Below are positions 6,706-15,075 of a stretch of 16,576 nt of DNA, one piece after another. The notes under the pieces are model-generated. The model was not told the origin of the DNA, did not search any database, and worked only from the letters and a program-made list of their open reading frames with translations. The position numbers and the translations under genes were made by a program. The stretch comes from Entamoeba histolytica HM-1:IMSS (Eukaryota; Evosea; Mastigamoebida; Endamoebidae), in assembly GCF_000208925.1 (NCBI RefSeq), contig NW_001915142.1, positions 2,881 through 19,456 of the forward strand, read 5' to 3'. The first letter of the stretch is position 1, and each line of letters opens with the position of its first letter.

Positions 6706-8280
6706 TTAAGAACTTACACTTCCATATTTATTATTCCAATCTATATATTCCACTAAATCATCTTGTGAAACTGATGGTCTTATTGTTTTCAATGAATCAA
6801 TAAAATCTTTTAATTGAACCGGTCGAACTTGAGAAGTATCTACATCAATAATATTCATTTGTAATGAATTAAGTTCTCGAATTGGTCCATATGCAGCATC
6901 TTTAACAAGTTCTTTCATATCACTTCCAGAATAACCATTAGTTTTCTCTCCAATAATTTTAATGTCTTCTTCACTTACTTCATTTTTTACTTTATTTAAT
7001 AATGTCTTAACTAATGTCATTCGTGCTTCAATGTCTGGTAATGGAATATACAATCGCTTTACTAACCTTCTTCTTGCTGCTTCGTCTATTTCTTGTGGTC
7101 TATTTGTTGCTCCAACAACTAAAATTCTTTCATCATCTGTTCCTGCCCCATCTAATCTAACTAAAAATTCTGTTTTTAATCTTCTACTTGATTCATGTTC
7201 ACTTTCACTTCGAGCACTTAACAACGAATCTATTTCATCAATAAAAATAACACTTCTTTCATAACATGATGCAACAGCAAAGAGTGCCCGTACTAATTTT
7301 TCTCCTTCTCCAATCCATTTACTTGTTAATGCAGACGCTGATATATTAAAAAAAGTAGCATTGCTTTGACTTGCAATTGCTTTACCAATCATTGTTTTTC
7401 CAGTCCCTGGTGGTCCAAATAATAATAATCCTTTTGGTGGTGCTCTTAGTCCTGTAAAAATATCAGGTCGTAACATTGGCCAAATAACTGCTTCTTGCAC
7501 AATTTTTTTGGCATTTTTTAATCCTGCTATTTCGTCCCATGTAACTTTTGGAGATTTATCTAAAATCTCATGAACTATCTTTGTTAATAATGAAGGATCA
7601 TTATTAATTAATCGTGGATCATCTAATGGTACTCCATTTACATCTTCTATCCAATCTTCTGTTTCATCTCCTTTCTTTTGTTTATTAATCTTAGTTTGTT
7701 TTTCCTTATTTTCTTGAATATTATCTTTTTTATAAGGTGGTTGAAATTTTTTCTTCGGTTTTTGTGGGTTATTTCCTTTTCTAATTTCATCCTGATATAA
7801 CCTTTCTGCTGCCGTTTGAAATCCTGTCTCATTTTTAGTTTGAATTCTTTTCGGTTGAGGTGGGTTTGGAACAGAATCATCAATGGTAATTTGTTTCTTT
7901 TTAATAACAGGAATCTCATCAGAAACTAATATTTCTCGTTTTAATGGAATAGTACTAAATTTTGAAGAGTCATTTTCTTGATTATCTAATAACAATGAAG
8001 CTCCCTTTGTTGCAGAAGTAATATAATCTGAATTTGAAATAAATTCATCAATGTCATATGGTTTAATTAATTTCAAAAAATTACTTTTAATAAAAATTTG
8101 ATATTCTTTTGTTCTTGGGTCATTATATTGAATAAGATTATCAATCAACGAAGCGTATTCAACATCATTTATTTCATCTTTAACAAATAAAGAATTAAGT
8201 TGTGATACAATCTCTTCACTCATTCTCAATAAAGTGATGTTTCTTAGTTTTTTATTCCTCAACCTTTTATAGTGTTTCAT
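6706..8280 (-). CDS. Fidgetin-like AAA ATPase (FIGNL1 type)
   Basis: The product belongs to the meiotic-clade AAA ATPases (katanin, spastin, fidgetin, Vps4) and matches FIGNL1 best. FIGNL1 disassembles RAD51 filaments and limits homologous recombination. Residue numbers are for the 524-residue frame. A long N-terminal linker (20-240) is poorly conserved except for FQTA at 154-157 and FQPP at 179-182, matching the FxxA and FxPP motifs of the FIGNL1 RAD51-binding region. The AAA module starts at TWDEIAGL (247-254). Walker A is GPPGTGKT (289-296), Walker B is IFIDEID (345-351), and arginine fingers lie in EAARRRLVKRL (400-410). The pore loop is SKWIGEGEK (320-328). The C-terminal helix ends IDWNNKYGS. 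The start may be Met20 (8223) rather than Met1: TATAAAAGG lies just downstream of the first ATG, and MSEEIVSQLN looks like a natural N-terminus. Confidence 0.93.
   Translation of the reverse strand: MKHYKRLRNKKLRNITLLRMSEEIVSQLNSLFVKDEINDVEYASLIDNLIQYNDPRTKEYQIFIKSNFLKLIKPYDIDEFISNSDYITSATKGASLLLDNQENDSSKFSTIPLKREILVSDEIPVIKKKQITIDDSVPNPPQPKRIQTKNETGFQTAAERLYQDEIRKGNNPQKPKKKFQPPYKKDNIQENKEKQTKINKQKKGDETEDWIEDVNGVPLDDPRLINNDPSLLTKIVHEILDKSPKVTWDEIAGLKNAKKIVQEAVIWPMLRPDIFTGLRAPPKGLLLFGPPGTGKTMIGKAIASQSNATFFNISASALTSKWIGEGEKLVRALFAVASCYERSVIFIDEIDSLLSARSESEHESSRRLKTEFLVRLDGAGTDDERILVVGATNRPQEIDEAARRRLVKRLYIPLPDIEARMTLVKTLLNKVKNEVSEEDIKIIGEKTNGYSGSDMKELVKDAAYGPIRELNSLQMNIIDVDTSQVRPVQLKDFIDSLKTIRPSVSQDDLVEYIDWNNKYGSVSS
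8262..8270 (-). promoter_or_regulatory. TATA-like element inside the 5' end of the FIGNL1-type frame
   Basis: The minus strand reads CACTATAAAAGG starting within the first codons of the longest frame. It lies about 40-50 bases upstream of the ATG at 8223, the usual spacing for an Entamoeba TATA element. If it is functional, translation starts at Met20. The sequence differs from the TATTTAAA consensus, so this is weak. Confidence 0.3.
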
Positions 8281-8370
8281 AATTTTTCTAAAAAGTAAAA
8301 AAAAAAGGTTTGTTTTTTTTTTATATGAGGGGTTTAAAAAATATAAAACTTAAAAATATAAACAACCCCA

Positions 8371-9630
8371 ATGACTGACCCAACAATGCAAATTCCTGAT
8401 TTTGTTCAATCTGAAACATTTAAAATGCAAGTTGAACCATCAAACAAAGACACTTATGTCGGTACAGTTTCATTTCAAGAAATGGGATTGAAAAAAGAAA
8501 TTATGCAATCTATTACTGATTGTGGGTTTGAACATCCATCTGAAGTTCAGTCACAAGTAATTCCAAAGGCATTGTTACGTCAAGACATATTATGCCAAGC
8601 AAAATCAGGTATGGGTAAAACAGCTGTTTTTGTATTATCAATTCTTAACCAAGGGTTATTCTTAGGGGATCATGTTTCTGCCATTGTTATTTGTCATACC
8701 CGTGAACTTGCTCGACAAGTTCAAAATGAATTTGATAGAATGAAAAAAAGACTTGTTGAGTCAATTGGTAAAGACATTCAAACAGCTAGTTATATTGGAG
8801 GAAATCCAGAATCAAATGATGTAGATGATTTAAAAAATAGAAAACCAACTATTATTGTTGGTACACCAGGAAGATTAGCTTCTTTAAATAATTCTGGGGC
8901 ATTAGATCTTAGTAAACTTGATACCTTTGTTATTGATGAATGTGATAAAATTCTTTCATCTAAGTCTGAACTTGATATCATGTCATTGTTTATGAGCTCT
9001 TCAAAGAATAAACAAGTGATGATGTTTTCAGCAACTATTTCTGAACAAAATAAAGCCTTATGTCGTAAGTATTTAAAGAACCCATTTGAGGTATTTATTG
9101 ATGATGGAGAAAAGTTATTCCTTCATGGACTTCACTTATATAGTAAAAAATTACAAGACATGGAAAAGCAAGATAAATTAGGAGAAATATTAGATGAAAT
9201 TGATTTCAATCAAGCTATTATTTTTGCTGATCGTAAAGAACGTTGTCAAGCTATTGTTCAAAGATTGAAGAAAGAAAAATATCCATGTGGTATTCTTTAT
9301 GGTAGGATGGAAGAATATTTAAGAGAAAGAGAGTTTGAGAGATTCAGAAAGGGTGAAAGTAGAATTTTAGTTTCAACTGATTTATGTGGAAGAGGTATTG
9401 ATATTGAAAAAGTTAATTTGGTTGTTAACTTTGATATGGCTTTAGACTCTGATCAATTCTTGCATAGAGTAGGAAGAGCTGGAAGATTTGGAACTAAAGG
9501 AGTTGCTATTTCATTTATTGATACTGAAGAAGATGAAAAAGTTTTGAAAGAAGTCCAATCAAGATTTGCAGTACAAATGAAAGAATTACCAGATGACTTG
9601 AAAGAAATTCCATCCACATATTACAAGTAA
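8371..9630 (+). CDS. UAP56/Sub2-type DECD-box RNA helicase
   Basis: The 419-residue product is the TREX-complex ATPase UAP56/DDX39 (yeast Sub2), which acts in spliceosome assembly at the branch site and in mRNA export. Motifs in order: Q-motif region with GFEHPSEVQ (52-60), identical to human; motif I AKSGMGKT (77-84); Ia TRELA (110-114); Ib TPGR (165-168); motif II DECD (189-192), the hallmark of this subfamily rather than DEAD; SAT (220-222). The C-terminal RecA domain carries DLCGRGID (motif V) and HRVGRAGRFG (motif VI). Length equals the family (human 428). The start is well supported, and the gene diverges from the FIGNL1-type gene across a 90-147 bp spacer. No defects are seen. Confidence 0.95.
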   Translation: MTDPTMQIPDFVQSETFKMQVEPSNKDTYVGTVSFQEMGLKKEIMQSITDCGFEHPSEVQSQVIPKALLRQDILCQAKSGMGKTAVFVLSILNQGLFLGDHVSAIVICHTRELARQVQNEFDRMKKRLVESIGKDIQTASYIGGNPESNDVDDLKNRKPTIIVGTPGRLASLNNSGALDLSKLDTFVIDECDKILSSKSELDIMSLFMSSSKNKQVMMFSATISEQNKALCRKYLKNPFEVFIDDGEKLFLHGLHLYSKKLQDMEKQDKLGEILDEIDFNQAIIFADRKERCQAIVQRLKKEKYPCGILYGRMEEYLREREFERFRKGESRILVSTDLCGRGIDIEKVNLVVNFDMALDSDQFLHRVGRAGRFGTKGVAISFIDTEEDEKVLKEVQSRFAVQMKELPDDLKEIPSTYYK

Positions 9631-9878
9631 CTTCGTTCTATTACTTTTCTATTTTTTTTTTATTTTTAATTTATATTTAAACTAATTTTTAAAGTAAAAA
9701 TTTATATGAATTAGTAATTTTAATTATTGCTATTCTTTTTAATTTCTTCAAATCTTTTAATAATAGTTATTTTTTGGTTATTTCATTTTTTTTAGTAAGA
9801 TAATGCTTATTTAAGACTGATAGCTTATTATTTTTTAATTTCCAACAGATAAAGATATTTAATGTTCATAGTTTTTAG

Positions 9879-9980
9879 ATGAATGTATTGGTATTATCAA
9901 AAAAAAAGGAATTGTTGATAATTAATAAAATTAATCAAATTTATAATGATATTGATATATTCATCATAAAACAACAATAG
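9879..9980 (+). pseudogene. 33-codon frame, possible gene relic
   Basis: ATG-initiated frame ending with KINQIYNDIDIFIIKQQ. A second overlapping frame reads LDECIGIIKKKGIVDN, so coding character shifts frame here, as expected for decayed sequence. There is no recognisable domain. Frames this short occur often by chance at this base composition. Confidence 0.25.
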
Positions 9981-10061
9981 AAAGAATGAATTATTCTAAT
10001 AATCATTAAAACCAAAATAAAAGTCAAATAACAAGTTAAATGAAGAATAATTTAATTGATA

Positions 10062-10157
10062 ATGTTTGAAAAAAAATTTATTTCATTAGAAATAAAACGT
10101 GATGAAGAAAGTGATCCATTCATTTCTCAATATGATGAAATACTAATTATTGAGTAA
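10062..10157 (+). pseudogene. 31-codon frame, possible C-terminal relic
   Basis: The frame starts MFEKKFISLEIKRDEESD and ends FISQYDEILIIE. Its D/E-x-x-F-x-S-Q-x-D-E-x-L tail resembles the minus-strand fragment at 325-384. It may be the surviving last exon or tail of a decayed gene. Family unknown. Confidence 0.35.
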
Positions 10158-10320
10158 ATCAACTACATCAAACTCAATTAATTTAATTGTTTTAAAACAT
10201 TTTTTGTTTAATTCTTTTATAAATTTTTTCTTTGTTTAATAAGTTTTTCAACTATAACACAAATCTATTTTATTGAAAGGAACAAAGAATTGTAATTTAA
10301 AAAAACTTTAAAGAGATATC

Positions 10321-11142
10321 ATGACAGGAAACATAAAAAATCAAATGAAACATAGCACTAATAACTCTGTATTAGTTATGAATATAGTTAATTATGGAAA
10401 TATTAATCTCTATGGAGAATCAACAATAAAAAATACAAAACATCAATGTGAATCAATCAACTATCAAGAAAAATTAAAAAACATTAAGCAAAAAGTCACT
10501 CCTACATTATACATTAAAAAAGAACAAAAAGAAACCAAAACCCAGAAAGAAATTGAACAAGAAATTGAAAAAGATGTTGAGTCTTATAAAAAATCAATAC
10601 ACACAAACCAAAATAAAATTAATACACTACTAATAAATCAACCATCTAATTTAATGACAACAACATTATCATCTTTTTGTCATAAACGTCAATATTTGGT
10701 AATTTATGACTCTGAGAAAAAGTCTTTTTTAAACCAAGAAATTTGGAGTTCTATTTGTGGAAGAAATAATATTATGATTATCATAAAAGACTGGAATGGA
10801 AATGTATTTGGTTCTTTTCATGAAGTTGTTCCTAAAAAAATGGGAGAATATTCCAAAAAAGATTTTAATCACTTTGTTTTTTCTTTGAACAACCCATATC
10901 ACAACCCAATGAAATTTAAAAGAAAGGTTATTTCTCCAATCCTTAAAATTCATTTAGACAATGAAGGTATTTTAACTGTTAGTGGCTTCTTATTCATTGG
11001 AGTATTTAATAGCTTCTTAGTTTCAAATGAACGTTTTTGGAAATACTATACTGACCCAACAGATAAAGGAACAAATTACTTTTGTTCAAATGATTCAATT
11101 TTTACAGTTGATAGCATGAAAATACTTCAATGGTTTGATTAA
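10321..11142 (+). CDS. TLDc-domain protein with coiled-coil N-terminus
   Basis: The 273-residue protein belongs to the TLDc-like family that is expanded in Entamoeba. TLDc domains in other eukaryotes (OXR1, TBC1D24) are linked to oxidative-stress protection, V-ATPase regulation and vesicle traffic; the role in Entamoeba is unknown. Residues 1-45 are polar. Residues about 63-105 form a charged coiled coil (KEQKETKTQKEIEQEIEK). The TLDc-like domain covers about 118-273: IYDSEKKSF at 128-136, the strand-turn IIIKDWNGNVFGSFHE (153-168), FNHFVFSLNNP (182-192), then a GVFNSFLVS and a final FTVDSMKILQWF in place of the usual RIIVIQM ending. It differs from the second TLDc gene, so the two belong to separate branches. 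It stands alone between two gene-poor spacers; a 56-nt repeat begins 50 bases after its stop. Confidence 0.85.
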   Translation: MTGNIKNQMKHSTNNSVLVMNIVNYGNINLYGESTIKNTKHQCESINYQEKLKNIKQKVTPTLYIKKEQKETKTQKEIEQEIEKDVESYKKSIHTNQNKINTLLINQPSNLMTTTLSSFCHKRQYLVIYDSEKKSFLNQEIWSSICGRNNIMIIIKDWNGNVFGSFHEVVPKKMGEYSKKDFNHFVFSLNNPYHNPMKFKRKVISPILKIHLDNEGILTVSGFLFIGVFNSFLVSNERFWKYYTDPTDKGTNYFCSNDSIFTVDSMKILQWFD

Positions 11143-11191
11143 ATAAACTTAGACTCCTAAAGAGAAAAATTGAAATTTAAATAATAAAAAA

Positions 11192-11247
11192 CAATTAATT
11201 AAGTATTAATGGAATTAGTTTCTATTGTTTCTGGCTTAGTGGAGATT
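11192..11247 (+). repeat. 56-nt direct repeat, copy A
   Basis: This segment aligns without gaps to the last 56 bases of the window (16521-16576), about 79% identical by hand count. The first 19 bases (CAATTAATTAAGTATTAAT) are identical, and the end GGAGATT is shared. Both copies are downstream of TLDc genes on the same strand. Copy A runs into the palindrome GAGATTAATCTC (11242-11253). Confidence 0.75.
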
Positions 11248-11320
11248 AATCTCATTCAGTATGTCTTCTTCTAGAAGCTCTAAGGAGTATGTGTTTATTT
11301 GTGACAGAATTAATTTTTAA
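11242..11320 (+). other. Palindrome followed by a truncated 19-codon frame
   Basis: A perfect 12-nt palindrome GAGATTAATCTC (11242-11253) is followed eight bases later by an ATG (11261) opening MSSSRSSKEYVFICDRINF, then TAA at 11318-11320. The CTTCTAGAAG at 11267-11276 is also palindromic. The peptide looks like a protein N-terminus that has lost its continuation. If copy B of the repeat is followed by the same start, the repeat would be the 5' flank of a gene family. No domain is recognisable. Confidence 0.35.
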
Positions 11321-11598
11321 TAACACTTATCATGTTTTAAATAACATAGTTTTTAATTCCTTTAATATTGTCTATTTCAATTTTCAATTCTATATTTAAT
11401 ATAATACTTTATGGATTTATTCAATTGACTCAAATTTATTATTTCAATTCTTTTGATATCTCTTTATTTCTCTATTTTCTTTATTCTATTCTTTATTTAT
11501 TTTATTCAAATACAATCAACTACTATTATAATATTCAACATTATTCATATCATTTATTAGACTCATTTTATTCTTTTTATTTATTACTTATATTTCAT

Positions 11599-11874
11599 TT
11601 ATATTTTTCTTTTATGACATTTATATTCTGTCAATAAATATTTCCACTTACTTATTTTCATTATACTTAAATTTAATTCATTTATTGTTATTATGACATT
11701 ATCATAATTTCTATATCTTTCATTCCACGATGTGATTTGTTTTATTTTCCAGTTATCTTTATTTAATATCACCTGTGTTTCATATAATATTTCCAATATT
11801 CTAAAGTAATATCGTTATTTGGGTATATTTCATTCTTTCTTCCTTATTCTGTTTTTCTTATTAAATTCATTCAT
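11599..11874 (-). pseudogene. Coding-like remnant with two in-frame stops
   Basis: On the minus strand one frame runs from ATG at 11874 (MNEFNKKNRIRKKE) through a TGA (11830-11832) and a TAA (11815-11817), then stays open for 72 codons to 11599. The residues include NKDNWKIKQITSWNERYRN and four Trp. No domain is recognised. By my rough estimate from base composition, an open run of this length is expected about once by chance in this desert, so the call rests on residue mix only. Confidence 0.3.
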
Positions 11875-12078
11875 GATTGTATTTGTATTAATTCTGACGA
11901 AACAATTTTTTTTAGAATTGATAATGAAGTGGATAAAGACAAAGAAAATAATGATAAAATATGAAGAATAAAGAAGAAGGATAAAAATAACAAGATGAAG
12001 AAAAATAAATTAAAAAGAGATCGATTATTAAAAGAAAAAGAGTATTGATTCAATGACATTTTATTTGAAGGAATATAA
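11788..12078 (+). pseudogene. Plus-strand coding-like remnant overlapping the previous one
   Basis: A plus-strand frame is open for 58 codons (11788-11961), ending FFRIDNEVDKDKENNDKI. It stops at TGA 11962, continues in the same frame with a Lys-rich segment ending LLKEKEY to TGA 12046, then FNDILFEGI to TAA at 12076-12078. The charged, heptad-like part recalls coiled coils of Entamoeba TLDc proteins. It competes with the minus-strand remnant for 11788-11874; at most one can be right there. Confidence 0.3.
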
Positions 12079-12255
12079 CAATATAAAAGATAATAATAAA
12101 TCGTTTTCACATCATTTCATCAATTCAGATTAAGAATAAACTTATTAATATTTATTTTTCATTATCAACATACAAATAAATAATAAAAGCAGAGAACTAA
12201 TCAATCAAATTGTAAATTGTTGAATTGTGGTTATGTTAAGTTTAATTATTTATTC

Positions 12256-12306
12256 TTGGTAAATAGAATTCACTTCGGATTCTCCGAATGAATTTGTACT
12301 TATCAA
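12256..12306. repeat. GC-rich hairpin in the desert
   Basis: TTCGGA (12274-12279) and TCCGAA (12283-12288) form a perfect six-pair stem with loop TTC. It extends outward through AATTCA/TGAATT with one bulged C at 12273, then more loosely to TTGGTA/TATCAA at the ends. The total inverted repeat is about 24 bases per arm. It is the most GC-rich short segment in the desert. It could be a fold in a small RNA, a protein-binding site, or the core of a miniature element; I see no target duplication. Confidence 0.55.
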
Positions 12307-12473
12307 ATGAGAATTAAAAATATACAAAACAATATAACAAAGTGGAATTGTTTGATTATTTATTAACAATGGATATCAATTAAATTTCTTCAAATGAATC
12401 ATTTTGTTATAAAATCATTTCAATTATTCATATTCAATGAAATTTATTTATATTTAATTACAATGAATTATGA

Positions 12474-12620
12474 AATACAAACAATGTTTTGTGTGAATAT
12501 AGATATAAAGAAGAGATGAGAAATAAAGTAAAAAACAACGAAGGTGATCAACAAAAACACAAAACAAAGCAGTGAATAACAAGACAGACGAAATATGTAA
12601 AAGTAATAGAATACGAATAA
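12474..12620 (+). pseudogene. Short coding-like remnant with one in-frame stop
   Basis: A plus-strand frame holds 33 codons (including VLCEYRYKEEMRNKVKNN), one TGA at 12573-12575, then 14 more codons ending TKYVKVIEYE. There is no start and no recognisable domain. It is listed because the codon content is richer than the surrounding AT sequence; it may be chance. Confidence 0.22.
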
Positions 12621-12958
12621 ATAAAATAAACAAGGAAGAATGACTCTTTGTTGTATTTTTCACATTAATAAATAATTAATATTAATAAAGTAATAAACTG
12701 AATGTTAATTAGAATAATTCAATTTAAATAAAATCAAATAAAATAATGAATGATAAATAATCAATATTTCAATGAATAAGATATAATGTAACATTCATAT
12801 TTCTTAGACTAATCAACTTCTTCATTTGGTAGTTATTCTATTTAATTCATTGTTTATTTAAAACATAACTTTTCTGTTTATCATAATTTATAATTATTTT
12901 ATTTTATTTTATTTTTTTTTTGGCAAAATAAATTTAAACTAAAATTCATTTAGTTTAT

Positions 12959-13730
12959 TTAATGGTTTAAACTTACTTCATCAAACTGTTTTGTATAAAT
13001 AATATCCCATACTCTTTCTGAAAGCGTTCCATTATTATACATACTTATTGTTTTTTAATTATTTCTTCTTTATAATGAATAATGTTGACAATTTATTTTC
13101 TAGTTCCTCCTTGGCAGCAATTTCTATACCTTCTTTTATCGTCGAAAAATATTTTAGTAGTTTAGTGTCTTATTTATTAATTTCTTTCTTTTATTATTGT
13201 ATTATTTTTTAGGAAAGAACAATTTATTTAGTTTCAATTCTTTCAATTCAACAATTAATTCAATGAATTTCTCCAATGTATTTCATTCTTTTATTTCTTT
13301 TTATTATTTTCGTTTATTTGGGTATGTTTTTCATCTTGTTCTTCAGTAATACTCTGATAACTGATGTTTCTTTTCAACTTCTTCTTTACTAATTGAGGTT
13401 AATAACATTACACATATCATCTTCATTTTTTGTTTGTTTTTCTTCTTTTTTCAAGAAATTTCTTTATGAATAGAACAATACCATTTGTTCAACGTAATAC
13501 AAACATGTCGCAAATATTCATTCTTTTATTGTTTTATAAAAATCTTGGTTGAAATTCAAAACATTGTTAATTGTTTGAACTTCTTTTTGTTGATAAATAT
13601 ATTCAACTATTTGGTTATATACATTCTTCCTATTCTTTCTGTTTCTTCTTAATACAAGATTATCAATAATAATTGCATCTCTTCTATCACTTTCTCCATG
13701 CGACTCTTTTTGTTTCTTTAGTTTCTGATT
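12959..13730 (-). pseudogene. Frameshifted minus-strand pseudogene with coiled-coil segments
   Basis: Successive minus-strand pieces look protein-coding but lie in different frames. Segment 13730-13518 is open for 70 codons (includes GESDRRDAIIIDNLVLRR and ends NFNQDFYKTIKE). Then come EEVEKKHQLSEYY, TEEQDEKHTQINENN, TLEKFIELIVELKELKLNK, TIKEGIEIAAKEELENKL, and finally an ATG frame at 13042-12959 (MYNNGTLSERVWDIIYTKQ). Each join needs a frameshift or passes a stop. The heptad-like middle followed by a globular start resembles the layout of Entamoeba coiled-coil/TLDc proteins, but I cannot name the family. Gene decay by several indels is the simplest reading. A GTAAGT...TTTTAG pair at the 3' end (12976-12939) could be an intron relic. 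Confidence 0.45.
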
Positions 13731-13923
13731 TTATACCATTATTTATTTTCTTTAAAAACATTCTTCTTCATGTTGAAATTACACAACGTACTTTTCAATC
13801 ACTTATATTTCATTTAACAAACAATTTAATTTGTTTACTATTCATTGATTGTATTTTGTTTCAGTTTGTGAATGTTTAAAAGTAATTAAAAATGTTAATA
13901 TTTATTTATCCATTTGATGAATT

Positions 13924-13976
13924 GAAGTTATTTACTAGTAACAACATTTTCATTTTCATTTGAAATAAATAACTTC
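13924..13976. repeat. 11-bp perfect inverted repeat
   Basis: GAAGTTATTTA (13924-13934) is perfectly complementary to TAAATAACTTC (13966-13976), separated by 31 bases. A looser ATGAA/TTCAT match lies outside. It is not next to any intact gene. AT-rich sequence produces such repeats by chance fairly often. Confidence 0.5.
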
Positions 13977-15027
13977 TTTTCTTCATTTTTTTATAAATAT
14001 TCTTCACATTATATTTTTATCTGAACGAAAAACAACAAAATAAATTTAAAAATAAATATTTTATCGATTGTTACATAATCATTATTTTATTATAAAATAA
14101 TTTTCTATTAATACTGCTTTTATGTAATTTTACATAAAAATTTACAGTTAATTTAATGGAAATAAATGAATAAGAAAATATTTAAAAAAATGAAGAAAAT
14201 TATCAATAATTTAACATAACAGTTTGTTTTTTATTAATAGTTTGAAATACAATCATAATTAAATAAAAATAAATTTGTGATGTTATGATTAAAAAAATGA
14301 ATAAATAATTTTACACAACGCTTTAAAAAAATTATTTATTATTACAATTTTTAATTTAGTCACAATTATTATATTTTGGTTTATTAATGAATTATTAATT
14401 AGAATGGATGATAATGTTGTTAAATAATTATAATCATCTGAAAAGTATATGATAAACTATTTATTATTTCATCTTCAATAAATAAAACAAAAATATTATC
14501 AATATTAATATTTTCTCATATTAAATATTTTAACATTTAAACAATGTTTATTTCTTCTATTATGTTGTTATTTAATGTAATTTTATCATTTGATTTTCAT
14601 TCATTCTTTATTCATTTTATTCTTTTATTCATTGTGTGTTTATAATAATTATTTCATTTCTTTTCTCTTTTCTTTCTTATTCTTATTTTTATTATCTTAT
14701 TTTTATTTATCATTTATTATCTTTATTAAATTAATTGTTAGAATTAATATTGCTAAAATATGAAAATTCAAATCACAAACGATGAAATAATAAAAATAAA
14801 ACAAAATTGAATTTTCTTCTCTTCAATTTTTTTGTTTATTAAAAAAAATGAAAAAATACAAAATATAAGCTAATTATAGAAAATAACAATATTATAATTT
14901 TATTATTATTATATTATTAATATTATTATATATTTATTGTTATTGTAAAAATGATAAAAATAACATTTATTTAAAATAGAATGATGTTAAAATAATGATT
15001 GACTTGATGTTAATAAAATGTATTAAC

Positions 15028-15036
15028 TATTTAAAC
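15028..15036 (+). promoter_or_regulatory. TATA element TATTTAAAC
   Basis: Exact match to the Entamoeba TATA consensus core (TATTTAAA followed by C or G), 40 bases upstream of the ATG at 15076. It suggests the broken TLDc gene still has, or recently had, a working promoter. Confidence 0.5.
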
Positions 15037-15075
15037 ATCCATATTTTGAATTTATAAATATCAAATTAAATTAAA

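Larger units (their letters stand above)
9631..10320. other. 690-bp spacer with short coding-like scraps
   Basis: No intact gene is seen. The first 250 bases are T-rich low-complexity sequence, including the 3' end of the helicase gene. Two short plus-strand frames follow at 9879-9980 and 10062-10157 and are listed separately. The final 150 bases should hold the promoter of the TLDc gene at 10321; I see GGAAC at 10279-10283 but no clear TATA consensus. Confidence 0.55.
11143..15075. other. 3.9-kb gene-free, repeat- and relic-bearing desert
   Basis: No intact protein gene or recognisable RNA gene is seen. The stretch alternates T-rich and A-rich blocks. It contains the repeat at 11192, coding-like remnants at 11599-11874 (minus), 11788-12078 (plus), 12474-12620 (plus) and 12959-13730 (minus), a GC-rich hairpin at 12256-12306 and an inverted repeat at 13924-13976. 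From 13980 to 15000 it is nearly pure A/T with no visible coding signal. I find no LINE reverse-transcriptase motif, transposase signature or tRNA. The length is unusual beside the tight spacing on the left side of the window. Confidence 0.65.

Noticed and set aside
7647..7919. 90-codon minus-strand frame
   Set aside because: It overlaps the FIGNL1-type gene on the same strand in another frame, within its Lys-rich linker; a shadow.
11368..11637. 89-codon plus-strand frame rich in Phe, Tyr, Leu, Ile and Ser
   Set aside because: It begins at TTG, not ATG, and is low-complexity translation of a T-rich tract; no domain or start context supports it.
11871..12110. 79-codon minus-strand frame with a hydrophobic stretch like a membrane protein
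   Set aside because: It begins at GTG and is the antisense of an A/G-rich tract; the hydrophobic run follows from base composition.
12454..12663. 69-codon minus-strand frame
   Set aside because: Low-complexity hydrophobic translation opposite a better-looking plus-strand remnant; no supporting context.
12939..12976. GTAAGT...TTTTAG pair on the minus strand that could be an intron
   Set aside because: It lies at the end of a decayed gene, uses GTAAGT rather than GTTTGT, and the continuation is only a few codons; noted as a relic at most.
13673..13879. 68-codon plus-strand frame
   Set aside because: Starts at TTG and is antisense to the minus-strand coding-like segment at 13518-13730.
11143..15075. 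LINE, SINE, DNA transposon, tRNA array or CRISPR in the desert
   Set aside because: I found no reverse-transcriptase or transposase motif, no cloverleaf with pol III boxes, and no regularly spaced repeats.
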